A stretch of 36,106 nucleotides of DNA from CAYPPK01 sp964412615 (GCA_964412615.1 CAYPPK010000008.1:1-36106); one strand, 5' to 3'. Counted from the stretch's first letter, positions 1 to 7,305 are shown. The notes: generated by a model from the letters alone, not told the origin. Numbers and translations are program-made.

Positions 1-53
1 CCTCCGACCGTTTGCTTAAGAGGCAACTGCTCTACCAGCTGAGCTACGGGTGG
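1..53 (-). tRNA. tRNA-Lys(CTT), 3' part cut by window edge
   Basis: Read on the minus strand, the acceptor strand CCACCCG starts at 53. It is followed by a D-arm (GCTC/GAGC), a five-base anticodon stem and the loop CTCTTAA with anticodon CTT, which reads the lysine codon AAG. A variable loop and the first T-stem strand follow. The T-loop and 3' acceptor lie outside the window. The outermost anticodon-stem pair is a G-A mismatch. Confidence 0.85.
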
Positions 54-71
54 ATAAATTTTGGTGCGGGG

Positions 72-90
72 CCAATTGAGCTACGGCGGG
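72..90 (-). pseudogene. tRNA 5' fragment ending in the D-loop
   Basis: On the minus strand this reads like the first 19 nt of a tRNA: seven acceptor bases CCCGCCG, TA, D-stem strand GCTC, then AATTGG. The tRNA pattern then stops. The next bases (CCCCGCACC) pair with a GC-rich block upstream instead of completing a D-arm. No matching anticodon arm, T-arm or 3' acceptor was found nearby. It may be a decayed tRNA or a deliberate tRNA-like 5' piece. Confidence 0.5.
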
Positions 91-111
91 CAAGCGTGCC
101 CCCGCACAAAG

Positions 112-187
112 CGGGCCGTACGGGATTTGAACCCGTGATCTTCTCCGTGACAGGGAGACGTGTTAGACCAGGCTACACCAACGGCCC
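112..187 (-). tRNA. tRNA-Asp(GTC)
   Basis: A full cloverleaf reads on the minus strand: acceptor GGGCCGT with ACGGCCC, D-stem GTGT/ACAC, anticodon stem TCTCC/GGAGA with loop CTGTCAC (anticodon GTC), variable loop AGATC, and T-arm ACGGG/CCCGT with loop TTCAAAT. The discriminator is G73, as expected for aspartate tRNA. CCA is not encoded. The flanks on both sides are complementary and lengthen the acceptor stem. Confidence 0.95.
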
Positions 188-204
188 GCTTTATGCGGGG
201 CAAG

Positions 205-239
205 CAGGGAGGCGTGTTAGACCACTACACTACGGCTGC
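205..239 (-). pseudogene. tRNA-Asp-like 5' half, truncated in the anticodon loop
   Basis: The minus strand reads GCAGCCG, TA, D-stem GTGT/ACAC and anticodon-stem strand CCTCC, and stops after CTG, where the anticodon would begin. Bases 205-224 match 151-170 of the intact tRNA-Asp at 19 of 20 positions, so the two share ancestry. No pairing strand for the anticodon stem and no T-arm follow. It looks like a partial duplicate of tRNA-Asp with a different acceptor. Confidence 0.6.
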
Positions 240-253
240 ATTCATGATATCAG

Positions 254-325
254 TGCCTCTGGGTGGAGTCGAACCACCTTCTGAACGTTATGAGTGTTCC
301 GTTCTAACCGTTGAACTACAGAGCC
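254..325 (-). tRNA. tRNA-Met(CAT), elongator type
   Basis: The minus strand reads acceptor GGCTCTG, D-arm GTTC/GAAC, anticodon loop CTCATAA (CAT), and T-arm GGTGG/CCACC with loop TTCGACT, followed by 3' acceptor CAGAGGC and discriminator A. It lacks the initiator marks (C1-A72 mismatch, three G-C pairs in the anticodon stem), so it is an elongator, or a tRNA-Ile read with a modified C. Two mismatches stand out: G2-G71 and A31-C39. CCA is not encoded. Confidence 0.85.
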
Positions 326-330
326 AAAAC

Positions 331-449
331 TTAGGCGGGTGAAGGCCCCTCGCTGTTTCGCTTCCTACAGCGAAACCCCGGAAATTCTTAACGATCGCAC
401 GGTCTCTGCTCGGCTCGCTAAATTTCCCGCGAAAGCCTATAGCTTTCGC
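331..449 (-). other. Structured gap in the tRNA cluster
   Basis: This stretch has no gene but three clear stems: 429-436 with 442-449 (8 bp, loop CTATA), 380-386 with 421-427 (7 bp) and 355-362 with 369-376 (8 bp, 6-nt loop). It follows a tRNA 5' fragment and precedes tRNA-Met in the same minus-strand transcript. A tRNA intron was considered, but no 3' tRNA half with a T-loop could be found. Its role is unknown. Confidence 0.5.
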
Positions 450-467
450 CCACTGAGCTACGCCGGC
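450..467 (-). pseudogene. tRNA 5' fragment at the head of the tRNA transcript
   Basis: The minus strand reads acceptor-like GCCGGCG, TA, GCTC and AGTGG, an ordinary tRNA opening. It breaks off right after the D-loop GG and enters an 8-bp hairpin. It sits 9 nt below a good -10 box, so it would be the first thing transcribed. The break point matches that of the fragment at 72-90. Confidence 0.5.
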
Positions 468-476
468 GTAGGTCTA

Positions 477-505
477 ATTATAGAATATTTTCGGTGTTTG
501 AGCAA
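477..505 (-). promoter_or_regulatory. Promoter of the minus-strand tRNA cluster
   Basis: On the minus strand, TTGCTC (500-505) and TATAAT (477-482) are 17 bp apart. The predicted start is near 470, just before the first tRNA-like segment. Confidence 0.7.
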
Positions 506-514
506 GGTAACGTA

Positions 515-543
515 TTGAAATTTTATTACCTTAAGGGTATACT
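515..543 (+). promoter_or_regulatory. Promoter of initiator tRNA
   Basis: TTGAAA (515-520) and TATACT (538-543) are separated by 17 bp. Only 5 nt separate the -10 box from the mature 5' end of the tRNA at 549, so transcription probably starts at or very near the mature end and leaves little or no 5' leader. Confidence 0.75.
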
Positions 544-548
544 TTCTT

Positions 549-622
549 CGCGGGGTAGAGGAGAAGTACCTCGCGAGGCTCATAACCTCGAGACCCCGGT
601 GCAATTCCGGGCCCCGCAACCA
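549..622 (+). tRNA. Initiator tRNA-fMet(CAT) with unusual loops
   Basis: Acceptor CGCGGGG pairs with CCCCGCA, leaving the C1-A72 mismatch typical of bacterial initiators. The anticodon stem is CGAGG/CCTCG with loop CTCATAA. The 3' CCA is encoded. Two parts are odd. The D-loop is only AGAAGTA and lacks the usual GG pair, and the T-loop is TGCAATT, with G in place of U55 of the standard TTC start. These positions normally make the tertiary D-loop/T-loop contacts, so the elbow is likely held together in another way. Confidence 0.93.
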
Positions 623-628
623 GCATCG

Positions 629-661
629 TTCAAAAACTACCGTTAGGCGGTAGTTTTTGAA
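629..661. terminator. Bidirectional terminator
   Basis: A perfect 14-bp stem (629-642 with 648-661) has a 5-nt loop and A-rich and T-rich outer ends. It ends the initiator tRNA transcript on the plus strand and the membrane-protein gene on the minus strand. Confidence 0.9.
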
Positions 662-662
662 T

Positions 663-1313
663 TTATATTTTTTTTTCCGAAGCGCTTTCTCCCAAAATTC
701 CTAATTCTTTGAGGCCCTGCTCATAGGAACGCAGGGCTTCTATGACAGTTTCGCGGGGATATTCTTGCCTTGGCCCGTGCACGATTAAATTGCGCAAGCG
801 GTGAGCAGTCCAAACTCTATCAATAGATTTTAATTTGGTGGGGTCGGCGATACGCAAGCGATCCGCCACCGTCTCGCCCTCAAAACCCATGTTTCTCAGG
901 GCCTCATCCAACAATCCATCGGCGCGAATCACAGCCATGCTCCAATCGGAAGGGTTGGTGGAATTGGCTAGCTGCCGAACTTCTCCCCATACTTCTTTAG
1001 CAATGGCGGTTAAAGGCACTACATGCGCTTCCGTAGGTTTCTCCGGCGGAAACATTTCATCCAAACGGGCATGGCGGCGTAAAACAAAAACTACAAAAAT
1101 CAAAAGAATAATATCTAAAATAACAAAAACAATAGTTAAAATATAATAAGTAGAACCAAAAGTGGGATTAGCAAGCCAGGCCCCAAAAGCCGAGAGCCAG
1201 TCAAGAACGGCATTAATATAGACTCCTAGCAAAGTGAAAAGAACCAGAATCACGACTATGGCCACAGTCATGTCGGTAGAGATATTGGTGAGATGTCTTT
1301 CTTCTTCTGCCAT
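663..1313 (-). CDS. Membrane protein with HEPN-like C-terminal motif
   Basis: The 216-residue product has two predicted membrane segments (about 15-37 and 57-79) joined by a short outer stretch, a charged linker, and a soluble helical domain from about 100. That domain contains RNLIVH (174-179), which fits the R-x4-H signature of HEPN domains, preceded by helices around DGLLDEALRNMG and followed by a helical tail. HEPN proteins are often RNases or toxins, but many are inactive. The start ATG lies 1 nt after the gatA stop, so it is probably the last gene of the ligA-gatC-gatA run. The HEPN reading rests on one short motif; the family is otherwise not recognised. Confidence 0.8.
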   Translation of the reverse strand: MAEEERHLTNISTDMTVAIVVILVLFTLLGVYINAVLDWLSAFGAWLANPTFGSTYYILTIVFVILDIILLIFVVFVLRRHARLDEMFPPEKPTEAHVVPLTAIAKEVWGEVRQLANSTNPSDWSMAVIRADGLLDEALRNMGFEGETVADRLRIADPTKLKSIDRVWTAHRLRNLIVHGPRQEYPRETVIEALRSYEQGLKELGILGESASEKKI

Positions 1314-1314
1314 T

Positions 1315-2748
1315 TTAAGAAATTATTTTTTCTAATCCTTTGGCTATGCCAAGCAGCTTCTCATCGGCAAACCAAGGGCCAATAAGCTGAAGTCCGACCG
1401 GAAGTTTTTTATCTGCTTCGGTAATAAACCCGACTGGCAGGGAAATTCCCGGAATTCCGGCCAAGTTGAGAGCCACGGTGTAAATATCGGCCAGATACAT
1501 TTCCAAAGGATTAGTGCTTCTTTCTCCCAAGCGAAAGGCAGGAGTCGGAGTGGTTGGGCCTATTATAATATCAACCTTCTGAAAAGCGCGGCTAAAATCT
1601 TCCCGAATAAGCCGTCGTACTTTTTGCGCTTTTAAATAATAGGCATCATAATAGCCAGCCGAAAGAGCATAAGTGCCGAGTAAAATGCGCCGTTTAACCT
1701 CCGGTCCAAAGCCGTGGGCGCGGGTTAAGGTGTAGGTATCAGATAAAGTCTGACCAGATTCACTTTTACCATAACGAATACCGTCAAAACGGGCCAGGTT
1801 AGCTGATACTTCTGAAGGCACTACTATATAGTAGGTGGCCAAAGCGTAATCAGAATGAGGCAAAGTAATTTCCTGGAATTTTGCTCCGGCTTTTTCCAGG
1901 GCAGTCATGGCCGTTTTAATTGTTTTTTCTATGCGGGGATCCAAACCTTTATCAAAATATTCTTTGGGCAAGCCGATGCTAATATTTTTTAGATCAACCT
2001 CTTCGGCCAGCGGCATATATTTTCCCCCAGTGGTAGTGGAGTCAAAAATATCTTTTCCCGAAATTGCCGAAAAAATAATTTCTGTGTCTTCTACGGTTTT
2101 AGCCAGCGGACCGATCTGGTCTAAAGAAGAGGCCATGGCAATCAAGCCGTGGCGGGAAACGCGTCCGTAAGTAGGTTTAAAACCAACCACTCCGCAAAAG
2201 GCAGCCGGCTGGCGGATGGAACCCCCGGTATCCGAACCCAAAGCTCCCAAAACCAAATTGGCGGCAACGGCGGCGGCCGAGCCGCCGGAAGATCCGCCCG
2301 GCACGCGTTCCCGATCATACGGATTGCGAGTCGGGCCAAAGCCGGAATTTTCCGTGGACGAGCCCATGGCAAATTCATCCAAATTGGTTTTACCCAAAAA
2401 TAAAGCTCCTTGGTTTTTGAGATTTTTTACGGCAGTGGCGTCATAAGCGGCAACATAGTTTTCCAGAATTTTTGATCCGGCGCTTGCTTTTTTCCCCTCC
2501 AACAAAATATTGTCTTTTAGCGCTAAGGGAATGCCAAATAAAGGCGGCTGATTTAAGTCGGCTTGCAAGATTGCATCGGCTTTTTTGGCCTCATCCTCCG
2601 CTTCCGGAAAAATTTCCAAGAAAGCATGGAGATCACCATCTTTTTCCCGGAGCGCCTTTAAGCAATCGCCGGTCAATTCACGAACCGTGAATTTTTTTTG
2701 GCGCAAACCTCGCGCCGCTTGGCTGATGGTTAATTCATTTAAATTCAT
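1315..2748 (-). CDS. gatA: Asp-tRNA(Asn)/Glu-tRNA(Gln) amidotransferase subunit A
   Basis: GatA is the amidase subunit of GatCAB. It releases ammonia from glutamine, which GatB uses to convert misacylated Glu-tRNA(Gln) or Asp-tRNA(Asn). The 477-residue length is normal. The amidase signature GGSSGGSAAAVAA starts at 151. The catalytic triad is visible: Lys78 in ALKDN, the cis-serine Ser153, and the nucleophile Ser177 in GSDTGGS. The start ATG overlaps the gatC stop by one base (TAATG), which suggests translational coupling. gatB is not in this window. Confidence 0.98.
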   Translation of the reverse strand: MNLNELTISQAARGLRQKKFTVRELTGDCLKALREKDGDLHAFLEIFPEAEDEAKKADAILQADLNQPPLFGIPLALKDNILLEGKKASAGSKILENYVAAYDATAVKNLKNQGALFLGKTNLDEFAMGSSTENSGFGPTRNPYDRERVPGGSSGGSAAAVAANLVLGALGSDTGGSIRQPAAFCGVVGFKPTYGRVSRHGLIAMASSLDQIGPLAKTVEDTEIIFSAISGKDIFDSTTTGGKYMPLAEEVDLKNISIGLPKEYFDKGLDPRIEKTIKTAMTALEKAGAKFQEITLPHSDYALATYYIVVPSEVSANLARFDGIRYGKSESGQTLSDTYTLTRAHGFGPEVKRRILLGTYALSAGYYDAYYLKAQKVRRLIREDFSRAFQKVDIIIGPTTPTPAFRLGERSTNPLEMYLADIYTVALNLAGIPGISLPVGFITEADKKLPVGLQLIGPWFADEKLLGIAKGLEKIIS

Positions 2749-3041
2749 TATTCAAAAATTGCTTTAACTTTCACCCAGCTTTCTTTTTTAGCGGGTACCT
2801 GCTTCATAATCTGCCCGCTTTTTTCTTCCAATTCTTTTTCCGGTCTATCTTCCCGAAGTTCATTTTCTAAGTCAGTGCCCCCGGTAAGAGGCAAAATATC
2901 ATCCGTGTTTACTTCGTTCAGTTTTTCCACAAAACCCAAAATAGCGGAAAGCTCGTTTCCTAACTTTTCTTTTTCTTCGGGATCTAAAGCAATACGGGCC
3001 AGACCGGCGACATGTTCTATTTCTTTGCTTATCTTTGTCAT
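2748..3041 (-). CDS. gatC: Asp-tRNA(Asn)/Glu-tRNA(Gln) amidotransferase subunit C
   Basis: This 97-residue protein is the small subunit that wraps around GatA and stabilises GatCAB. The N-terminal pattern EIEHVAGLARIALDPEE and the helix with LSAILGFVEKLNEV are typical of GatC, as is the following linker with proline and Gly-Thr. The length matches the family (about 95-100). It lies directly upstream of gatA with a one-base overlap, and 18 nt after the ligA stop. Confidence 0.96.
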   Translation of the reverse strand: MTKISKEIEHVAGLARIALDPEEKEKLGNELSAILGFVEKLNEVNTDDILPLTGGTDLENELREDRPEKELEEKSGQIMKQVPAKKESWVKVKAIFE

Positions 3042-3059
3042 TTTTTTATTATAGCATAC

Positions 3060-5120
3060 TTAGCTGATAAGCTTCTTAAATTCCGTTTCCGATATGGTCT
3101 TAACCCCGTGTTTTTTGGCTTCAGCCAATTTTGAACCCGGGTCTTTACCGACAATCACATAATCTGTTTTTTTACTTACTGTTCCAGAAATCTCTCCCCC
3201 CAAGGAACGAATCTGTTTTTTGGCTTCATCCCTCGTCATGGATTCCAGCCCCCCGGTGAGCACGAAAGTAAAACCGGATAATTTCTGGGCTTTTTTAGTT
3301 TGGCGCTGGAGTCTTATTCCTACTCCTGCCGCCAGCAATTTTTTAATAAATTCTTGGTTGCCATTTTTCTGAAACCACTCGAGGATACTTTTGGCAACTA
3401 CCGGACCGATATTTGGTATTTGCCTAAGTTCTTCCCAAGAACTCTGTTTTAGGGCTTCTAGATTACCAAAATGCTCAGCCAAATCAATGGCGGTTTCCTC
3501 CCCCACGTGCATAATGCCCAAGGCATAGATAAAACGAGGGAAATCAATTTCTTTTTTTTCTTGGATGGCTCGCACCAAATTTTCAGCCGATTTTTCCGCA
3601 AAACGTTCCAACGGTTTTATGTCTCCTTCTTTTAAATGAAATAAATCAGCCGGAGTTTCCACTAATCCCTCTTCAATCAGACGATCAATTATTTTTGGTC
3701 CTATCCCCCGCAGATCAAAAGCGCCGCGCGATACAAAATGATAAAATTTTTCCCGGACAACCAGAGCACATTTTTCCGGCTGCCTAACGCGATGCGCAAC
3801 TTCTCCTTTTTTGCGTACGACTTCTTGGCCGCAAAAAGTACGGGGCATTTGAAATTCTTTGGCCCCGGTAGGCCGCAAATTTTTCAAGACGCGCAGGATA
3901 TCGGGAATAACATCGCCTGCCCTCTGCACTATTACCGTATCGCCTACTCTAACGTCCAAACGCCTGATTTCATCTAAATTGTGCAGAGTAGCGCGGCTGA
4001 CCGTCACCCCGCCGATGGCGACCGGTTTAAGGACGGCTACGGGGGTAAGAGTGCCGGTGCGGCCAATATGTACAATAATATCCTCTACGACCGTAGTGGC
4101 TTCTTTGCCCGGGAATTTATAGGCAATGGCCGCCCGGGGAGTTTTGCCGACTGACCCTAGACGCGCAAAAAGATTCCTGGAATTTACCTGGATCACGATT
4201 CCATCTATGAGAAAAGGCAGTTTATCTCGTATGGCATTAACCTTTTTAAAAAAAACATTAACTTCGGCAAGATTTTTTGCGAAAGTTGCCGGCTCAACTG
4301 TTTTGAACCCTAAAATGCGCGCCAGCGCATGTTCTTCTTCATGGGTTTCCAAACCCGAGTTAGTTACCACTCCATAAGCAATGAAATCTAATTTGCGGGA
4401 AGCAGTTATTTTCGGATCCAGTTGTCTGACGGATCCGGCCGCAATATTTCGGGGGTTGGCAAAAAGAGGCAACCTCTTTTTTTGCTGTTCGCGATTAATT
4501 TGCCCAAAGGACTTTTTCGTCATGTAGACCTCTCCTCTTATTTCCAGTCGTTCAGGAATTTTAGCTAAAGCCCTTTTCAGGCGCGGAAAACGGGAAAATA
4601 TTTCCCGTACCTCTTTCTCTTTGGAAAAAGCAGAGGGTTCTTCCAGGCGCAAAGGCAAGGATTCAATGGTCTTTAAATTTTCGGTTACATCTTCCCCTAC
4701 TTGTCCATTGCCCCGGGTAGCGCCGGTTTTCAGCAGACCCTTTTCGTAAATTAAAGAGATGGCAAAACCATCTATTTTTGCTTCGGCAAAATAATCATAT
4801 TTGGCCGGCAAGAGGCGCTGCCTTCTGGCTTCCCACTCTTTTAATTCTTCTTCGGAAAAAGCATCGGTCAGCGAAAGCAGCGGGACGGAATGGCGCACTT
4901 TCTTAAAACCCGCCAAAACGGCCCCACCCACGCGCCGGGTGGGCGAGTCGGGAGAAATAAGTTCGGGAAATTTTTCTTCCAATTCGGCCAGCTCGTGTTT
5001 TAAAGAATCCAAAGCCGCGTCAGAAATTTCCTGGCGGTCTAGGACATGATAAAGATAGCGATGATAATTAATTTCTTGGCGCAGTTTGGCAATGCGTTCT
5101 TTGGCTTCTTCCTTAGTCAT
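3060..5120 (-). CDS. ligA: NAD-dependent DNA ligase
   Basis: LigA seals nicks in DNA during replication and repair, using NAD+ as AMP donor. The 686 residues follow the usual order: NAD-binding Ia domain, nucleotidyltransferase domain with the AMP-accepting Lys115 in EAKIDG, OB fold, zinc-finger region, helix-hairpin-helix repeats (about 460-600) and a C-terminal BRCT domain (about 615-686). The zinc finger is degenerate: only Cys430 and Cys451 remain of the four expected cysteines. It precedes gatC on the same strand. No clear Shine-Dalgarno sequence was seen. Confidence 0.97.
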   Translation of the reverse strand: MTKEEAKERIAKLRQEINYHRYLYHVLDRQEISDAALDSLKHELAELEEKFPELISPDSPTRRVGGAVLAGFKKVRHSVPLLSLTDAFSEEELKEWEARRQRLLPAKYDYFAEAKIDGFAISLIYEKGLLKTGATRGNGQVGEDVTENLKTIESLPLRLEEPSAFSKEKEVREIFSRFPRLKRALAKIPERLEIRGEVYMTKKSFGQINREQQKKRLPLFANPRNIAAGSVRQLDPKITASRKLDFIAYGVVTNSGLETHEEEHALARILGFKTVEPATFAKNLAEVNVFFKKVNAIRDKLPFLIDGIVIQVNSRNLFARLGSVGKTPRAAIAYKFPGKEATTVVEDIIVHIGRTGTLTPVAVLKPVAIGGVTVSRATLHNLDEIRRLDVRVGDTVIVQRAGDVIPDILRVLKNLRPTGAKEFQMPRTFCGQEVVRKKGEVAHRVRQPEKCALVVREKFYHFVSRGAFDLRGIGPKIIDRLIEEGLVETPADLFHLKEGDIKPLERFAEKSAENLVRAIQEKKEIDFPRFIYALGIMHVGEETAIDLAEHFGNLEALKQSSWEELRQIPNIGPVVAKSILEWFQKNGNQEFIKKLLAAGVGIRLQRQTKKAQKLSGFTFVLTGGLESMTRDEAKKQIRSLGGEISGTVSKKTDYVIVGKDPGSKLAEAKKHGVKTISETEFKKLIS

Positions 5121-5138
5121 AAAATAAGATTACGGATG

Positions 5139-5546
5139 CTAATAATTGACCTGGAATCCCCGCTTTACCACCCGAGCCGGGTTCATACCGCAGCGATATT
5201 CGCCAATCGTAACAATTTCCGTAGCCGAACCGGATTTGCTGACCCGGATAGAATAACAAGCCGTGGAAATAAGTTCCACTGGCCCTTCCGTATAGCAATT
5301 GGTTCCCGAAATAGGACAAATATCGCCGTTGATGCGGTCCCGGTAAAGAATTTTTTCAATGCCCTGGTCGGCCGCGTAAAAAGCAATAAAAGAATCAGCC
5401 ACCTCTCCCGATAGCCTTATTTGCCCCAGGACCACATTGAAAATTCCAATGCTTATAGAAAGAATGGCCGACAGCAAAACAACTACCAGCAACAAAGAAA
5501 TACCTCTTTTCTCTTCTGTATCCAGATTTTTATCTTTGTTTTTCAT
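5139..5546 (-). CDS. PilX-like minor pilin
   Basis: The 135-residue protein has a basic N-terminus ending in KRG and then a hydrophobic helix, ISLLLVVVLLSAILSIS, as in PilX-type pilus assembly proteins. The glutamate normally at position 5 of the mature helix is missing, also as in many PilX proteins. The C-terminal domain has four cysteines that could form disulfides. The start ATG overlaps the stop of the upstream pilin (ATGA). It is the last of four minor pilins in one run and probably helps initiate the fibre. The exact subtype is uncertain. Confidence 0.8.
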   Translation of the reverse strand: MKNKDKNLDTEEKRGISLLLVVVLLSAILSISIGIFNVVLGQIRLSGEVADSFIAFYAADQGIEKILYRDRINGDICPISGTNCYTEGPVELISTACYSIRVSKSGSATEIVTIGEYRCGMNPARVVKRGFQVNY

Positions 5547-6115
5547 AAATCTCTTAGCCGTTGCACTACCGTTGTTTGTAAATTCATGGAAGACTGCAGA
5601 TGCAATTTGGGACTGCGGGAAGTAACGGTAAGGGTAATGGTGGTGCGAGGTTGTCCGTCAGTCGGTCCGACTGCCTGACCTTGCAGTTGGGAAAAATTCA
5701 AGCGCTCCACTACCACTTGCTCGGACGTAAAAGGCTTTACTTTGCTCGGGTCGGTACAATCCCCGCTGGTGATGGGGGTGCGCGCCCGTTGGATCAAGCC
5801 GGTACTGGGGTCTAGAAAATAAACTCTTTCCTCGCCGCCAGAAGTGATAAAGCTTATTTCTGATCCCGAAGCAGCGCATTTGGTGGTTAGAGAATAACCG
5901 TAACCGGTGCGCATTTCTTTGGTGATAAGTTCCAGGCTAAACCGGATATTATCCAGAATGGATTGAATATTTTGGGCTTTAATTTGGGCATCGGAAATTC
6001 CCAAAGTAATGCCTATGGCGGCCACCACCAACACGGAAAAAATTCCTATGGAGAGCATCATCTCCAGCAAAGTAAAGCCGCTTTTATTTTTTATCTTTTT
6101 ACTTTTAGCTTGCAT
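5543..6115 (-). CDS. PilW/GspJ-like minor pilin
   Basis: A class III signal is clear: a basic leader, then SGFTLLEMMLSIGIFSVLV, to be cut after Gly by the prepilin peptidase. The soluble part is 190 residues in total, fitting PilW/GspJ. A start at ATG 6115 was chosen because a GGAG sequence sits 6 nt upstream and the gene then follows the upstream stop by 2 nt. An earlier TTG at 6127 would overlap. It is in the minor-pilin run with genes on both sides overlapping or nearly so. Confidence 0.87.
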   Translation of the reverse strand: MQAKSKKIKNKSGFTLLEMMLSIGIFSVLVVAAIGITLGISDAQIKAQNIQSILDNIRFSLELITKEMRTGYGYSLTTKCAASGSEISFITSGGEERVYFLDPSTGLIQRARTPITSGDCTDPSKVKPFTSEQVVVERLNFSQLQGQAVGPTDGQPRTTITLTVTSRSPKLHLQSSMNLQTTVVQRLRDL

Positions 6116-6117
6116 AG

Positions 6118-6732
6118 CTATCTCCAATTATATAGACGTTCTCTTAAGATTAAACTTTTCTGCAATTGTTTTTCATCCCACTGAACTACCGAAACAATAT
6201 CCATCTGTTCACCGGCATCTATGCCGGCATCAGGGGATTCGGGCGGAACTCGGATGGTAACGCAACGAGAAAAAATAGTTTCTTGCGCTCCGGTGTATCC
6301 GTATAGACCGGTGGCGGGGTCATAGCGAAGTTTTTCCGAGCAGGAAGAAGAAAGGATGGGAACCGTGATAAAAACTTCGCCTACGCCGCAGTTAATAGTA
6401 GTAACCCGATCAATGGCTACACCGGCCGTTAGGTTGGTAAAAGTATTGCCGCCGGGTGGATTAGGCGGTTCTGGATCTTCATTCCACGGCCAGGCAACTG
6501 CTCCGTTTAAAGAATCACAAATTACATTGTTTTCTCGGATGGATCTTACTAGTTCTATTCCTTCTTGAGCTAAATTAGCGGCAATAAGTTTATTTTTGGA
6601 AAAAGAAAAATCAGCCAGCCCTTTGGTAATCAAAGAAACAGGCCCTACCACGGCAGCCAAAATTACACTAAGGGCAATTAATGTTTCCAATAAGGTAAAA
6701 CCCGTCTTTTTTTTGTTTTGATGTTTTTGCAT
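6118..6732 (-). CDS. PilV/GspI-like minor pilin
   Basis: The 204-residue protein begins with a basic leader and a prepilin motif, KKTGFTLLETLIALSVILA, with the conserved Glu5. The sequence AANLAQEGIELVRSIRENN that follows is common in PilV-like minor pilins. Its place between a GspH/FimT-like and a PilW-like gene matches the order of minor-pilin operons elsewhere. Processing would need the peptidase encoded at 7347-8165. Confidence 0.87.
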   Translation of the reverse strand: MQKHQNKKKTGFTLLETLIALSVILAAVVGPVSLITKGLADFSFSKNKLIAANLAQEGIELVRSIRENNVICDSLNGAVAWPWNEDPEPPNPPGGNTFTNLTAGVAIDRVTTINCGVGEVFITVPILSSSCSEKLRYDPATGLYGYTGAQETIFSRCVTIRVPPESPDAGIDAGEQMDIVSVVQWDEKQLQKSLILRERLYNWR

Positions 6733-7305
6733 CTATCTCAGGCTAATTTGACCGGTTGATCTTACCGTTATGGTTTTGGTTAGATTGCCGGAAGGAGAGA
6801 CCAATTCAATATCAATGGTCTCGGCAGAAATTGCTGCTCCGGCATCGTTGCTGACTACCACTGCCGCTTCGGGCGCTAGAAAAACGATATGAATAGCCGA
6901 ATAAGTATCTCCGTTATCGTCCACCAGACGGCTGATTTTTACCCGCCGATCAAAAATCTGTTCGGTATTGGCTATTTTTTCCTCTGCTCCGGTGTAGCGA
7001 TAGTCAACCGGGTTAAGATCGGCAAATAAAAAATATCGCTCCGCATCGGCTAAGGAAAGACGTATTCCCACCCCGTAAGGAATTTGCGGCGTGGGCGGTG
7101 ACCCTACTTCCAAGCGGGTAACGGCCAAAGACATGTTTTGGGCCTGACGGATTGCCAAAGCAAGTTCGCGCACTGACCTGTTCATAGCAGCCCCTTCATT
7201 TAATCCGGTAAAGCTAAAAAGAACAACACTGCTGATGCTGGTGACAATGGCCAGAATAACGACCATTTCTACCATGGTATAGCCGTTGGCGACTTTTTTC
7301 TGCAT
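6733..7305 (-). CDS. GspH/FimT-like minor pilin
   Basis: The 190-residue product carries NGYTMVEMVVILAIVTSIS, a prepilin cleavage site with Glu5, and then ELALAIRQAQNMSLAV, typical of GspH/FimT pseudopilins. The gene directly abuts the next minor pilin (stop at 6733, next start at 6732). It is the first gene of the minor-pilin run, 41 nt after the prepilin peptidase stop. Confidence 0.86.
   Translation of the reverse strand: MQKKVANGYTMVEMVVILAIVTSISSVVLFSFTGLNEGAAMNRSVRELALAIRQAQNMSLAVTRLEVGSPPTPQIPYGVGIRLSLADAERYFLFADLNPVDYRYTGAEEKIANTEQIFDRRVKISRLVDDNGDTYSAIHIVFLAPEAAVVVSNDAGAAISAETIDIELVSPSGNLTKTITVRSTGQISLR

Larger units (their letters stand above)
60..202. repeat. Three copies of a GC-rich element around tRNA-Asp
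   Basis: The plus strand has similar blocks at 60-74 (TTTGGTGCGGGGCCA) and 190-202 (TTTATGCGGGGCA), and an inverted copy at 97-110 (TGCCCCCGCACAAA). The middle copy lies just 3' of tRNA-Asp and can pair with the copy 5' of it, which extends the acceptor stem by about 13 bp. It can also pair with the copy further 3', which closes a loop around a tRNA fragment. The two pairings exclude each other. They may steer precursor folding or processing (inference). Confidence 0.6.

Noticed and set aside
331..467. A tRNA with a group I intron
   Set aside because: The 5' start and stems are there, but no 3' half with T-loop and matching acceptor follows before tRNA-Met, and the stretch is too short for a typical group I intron.
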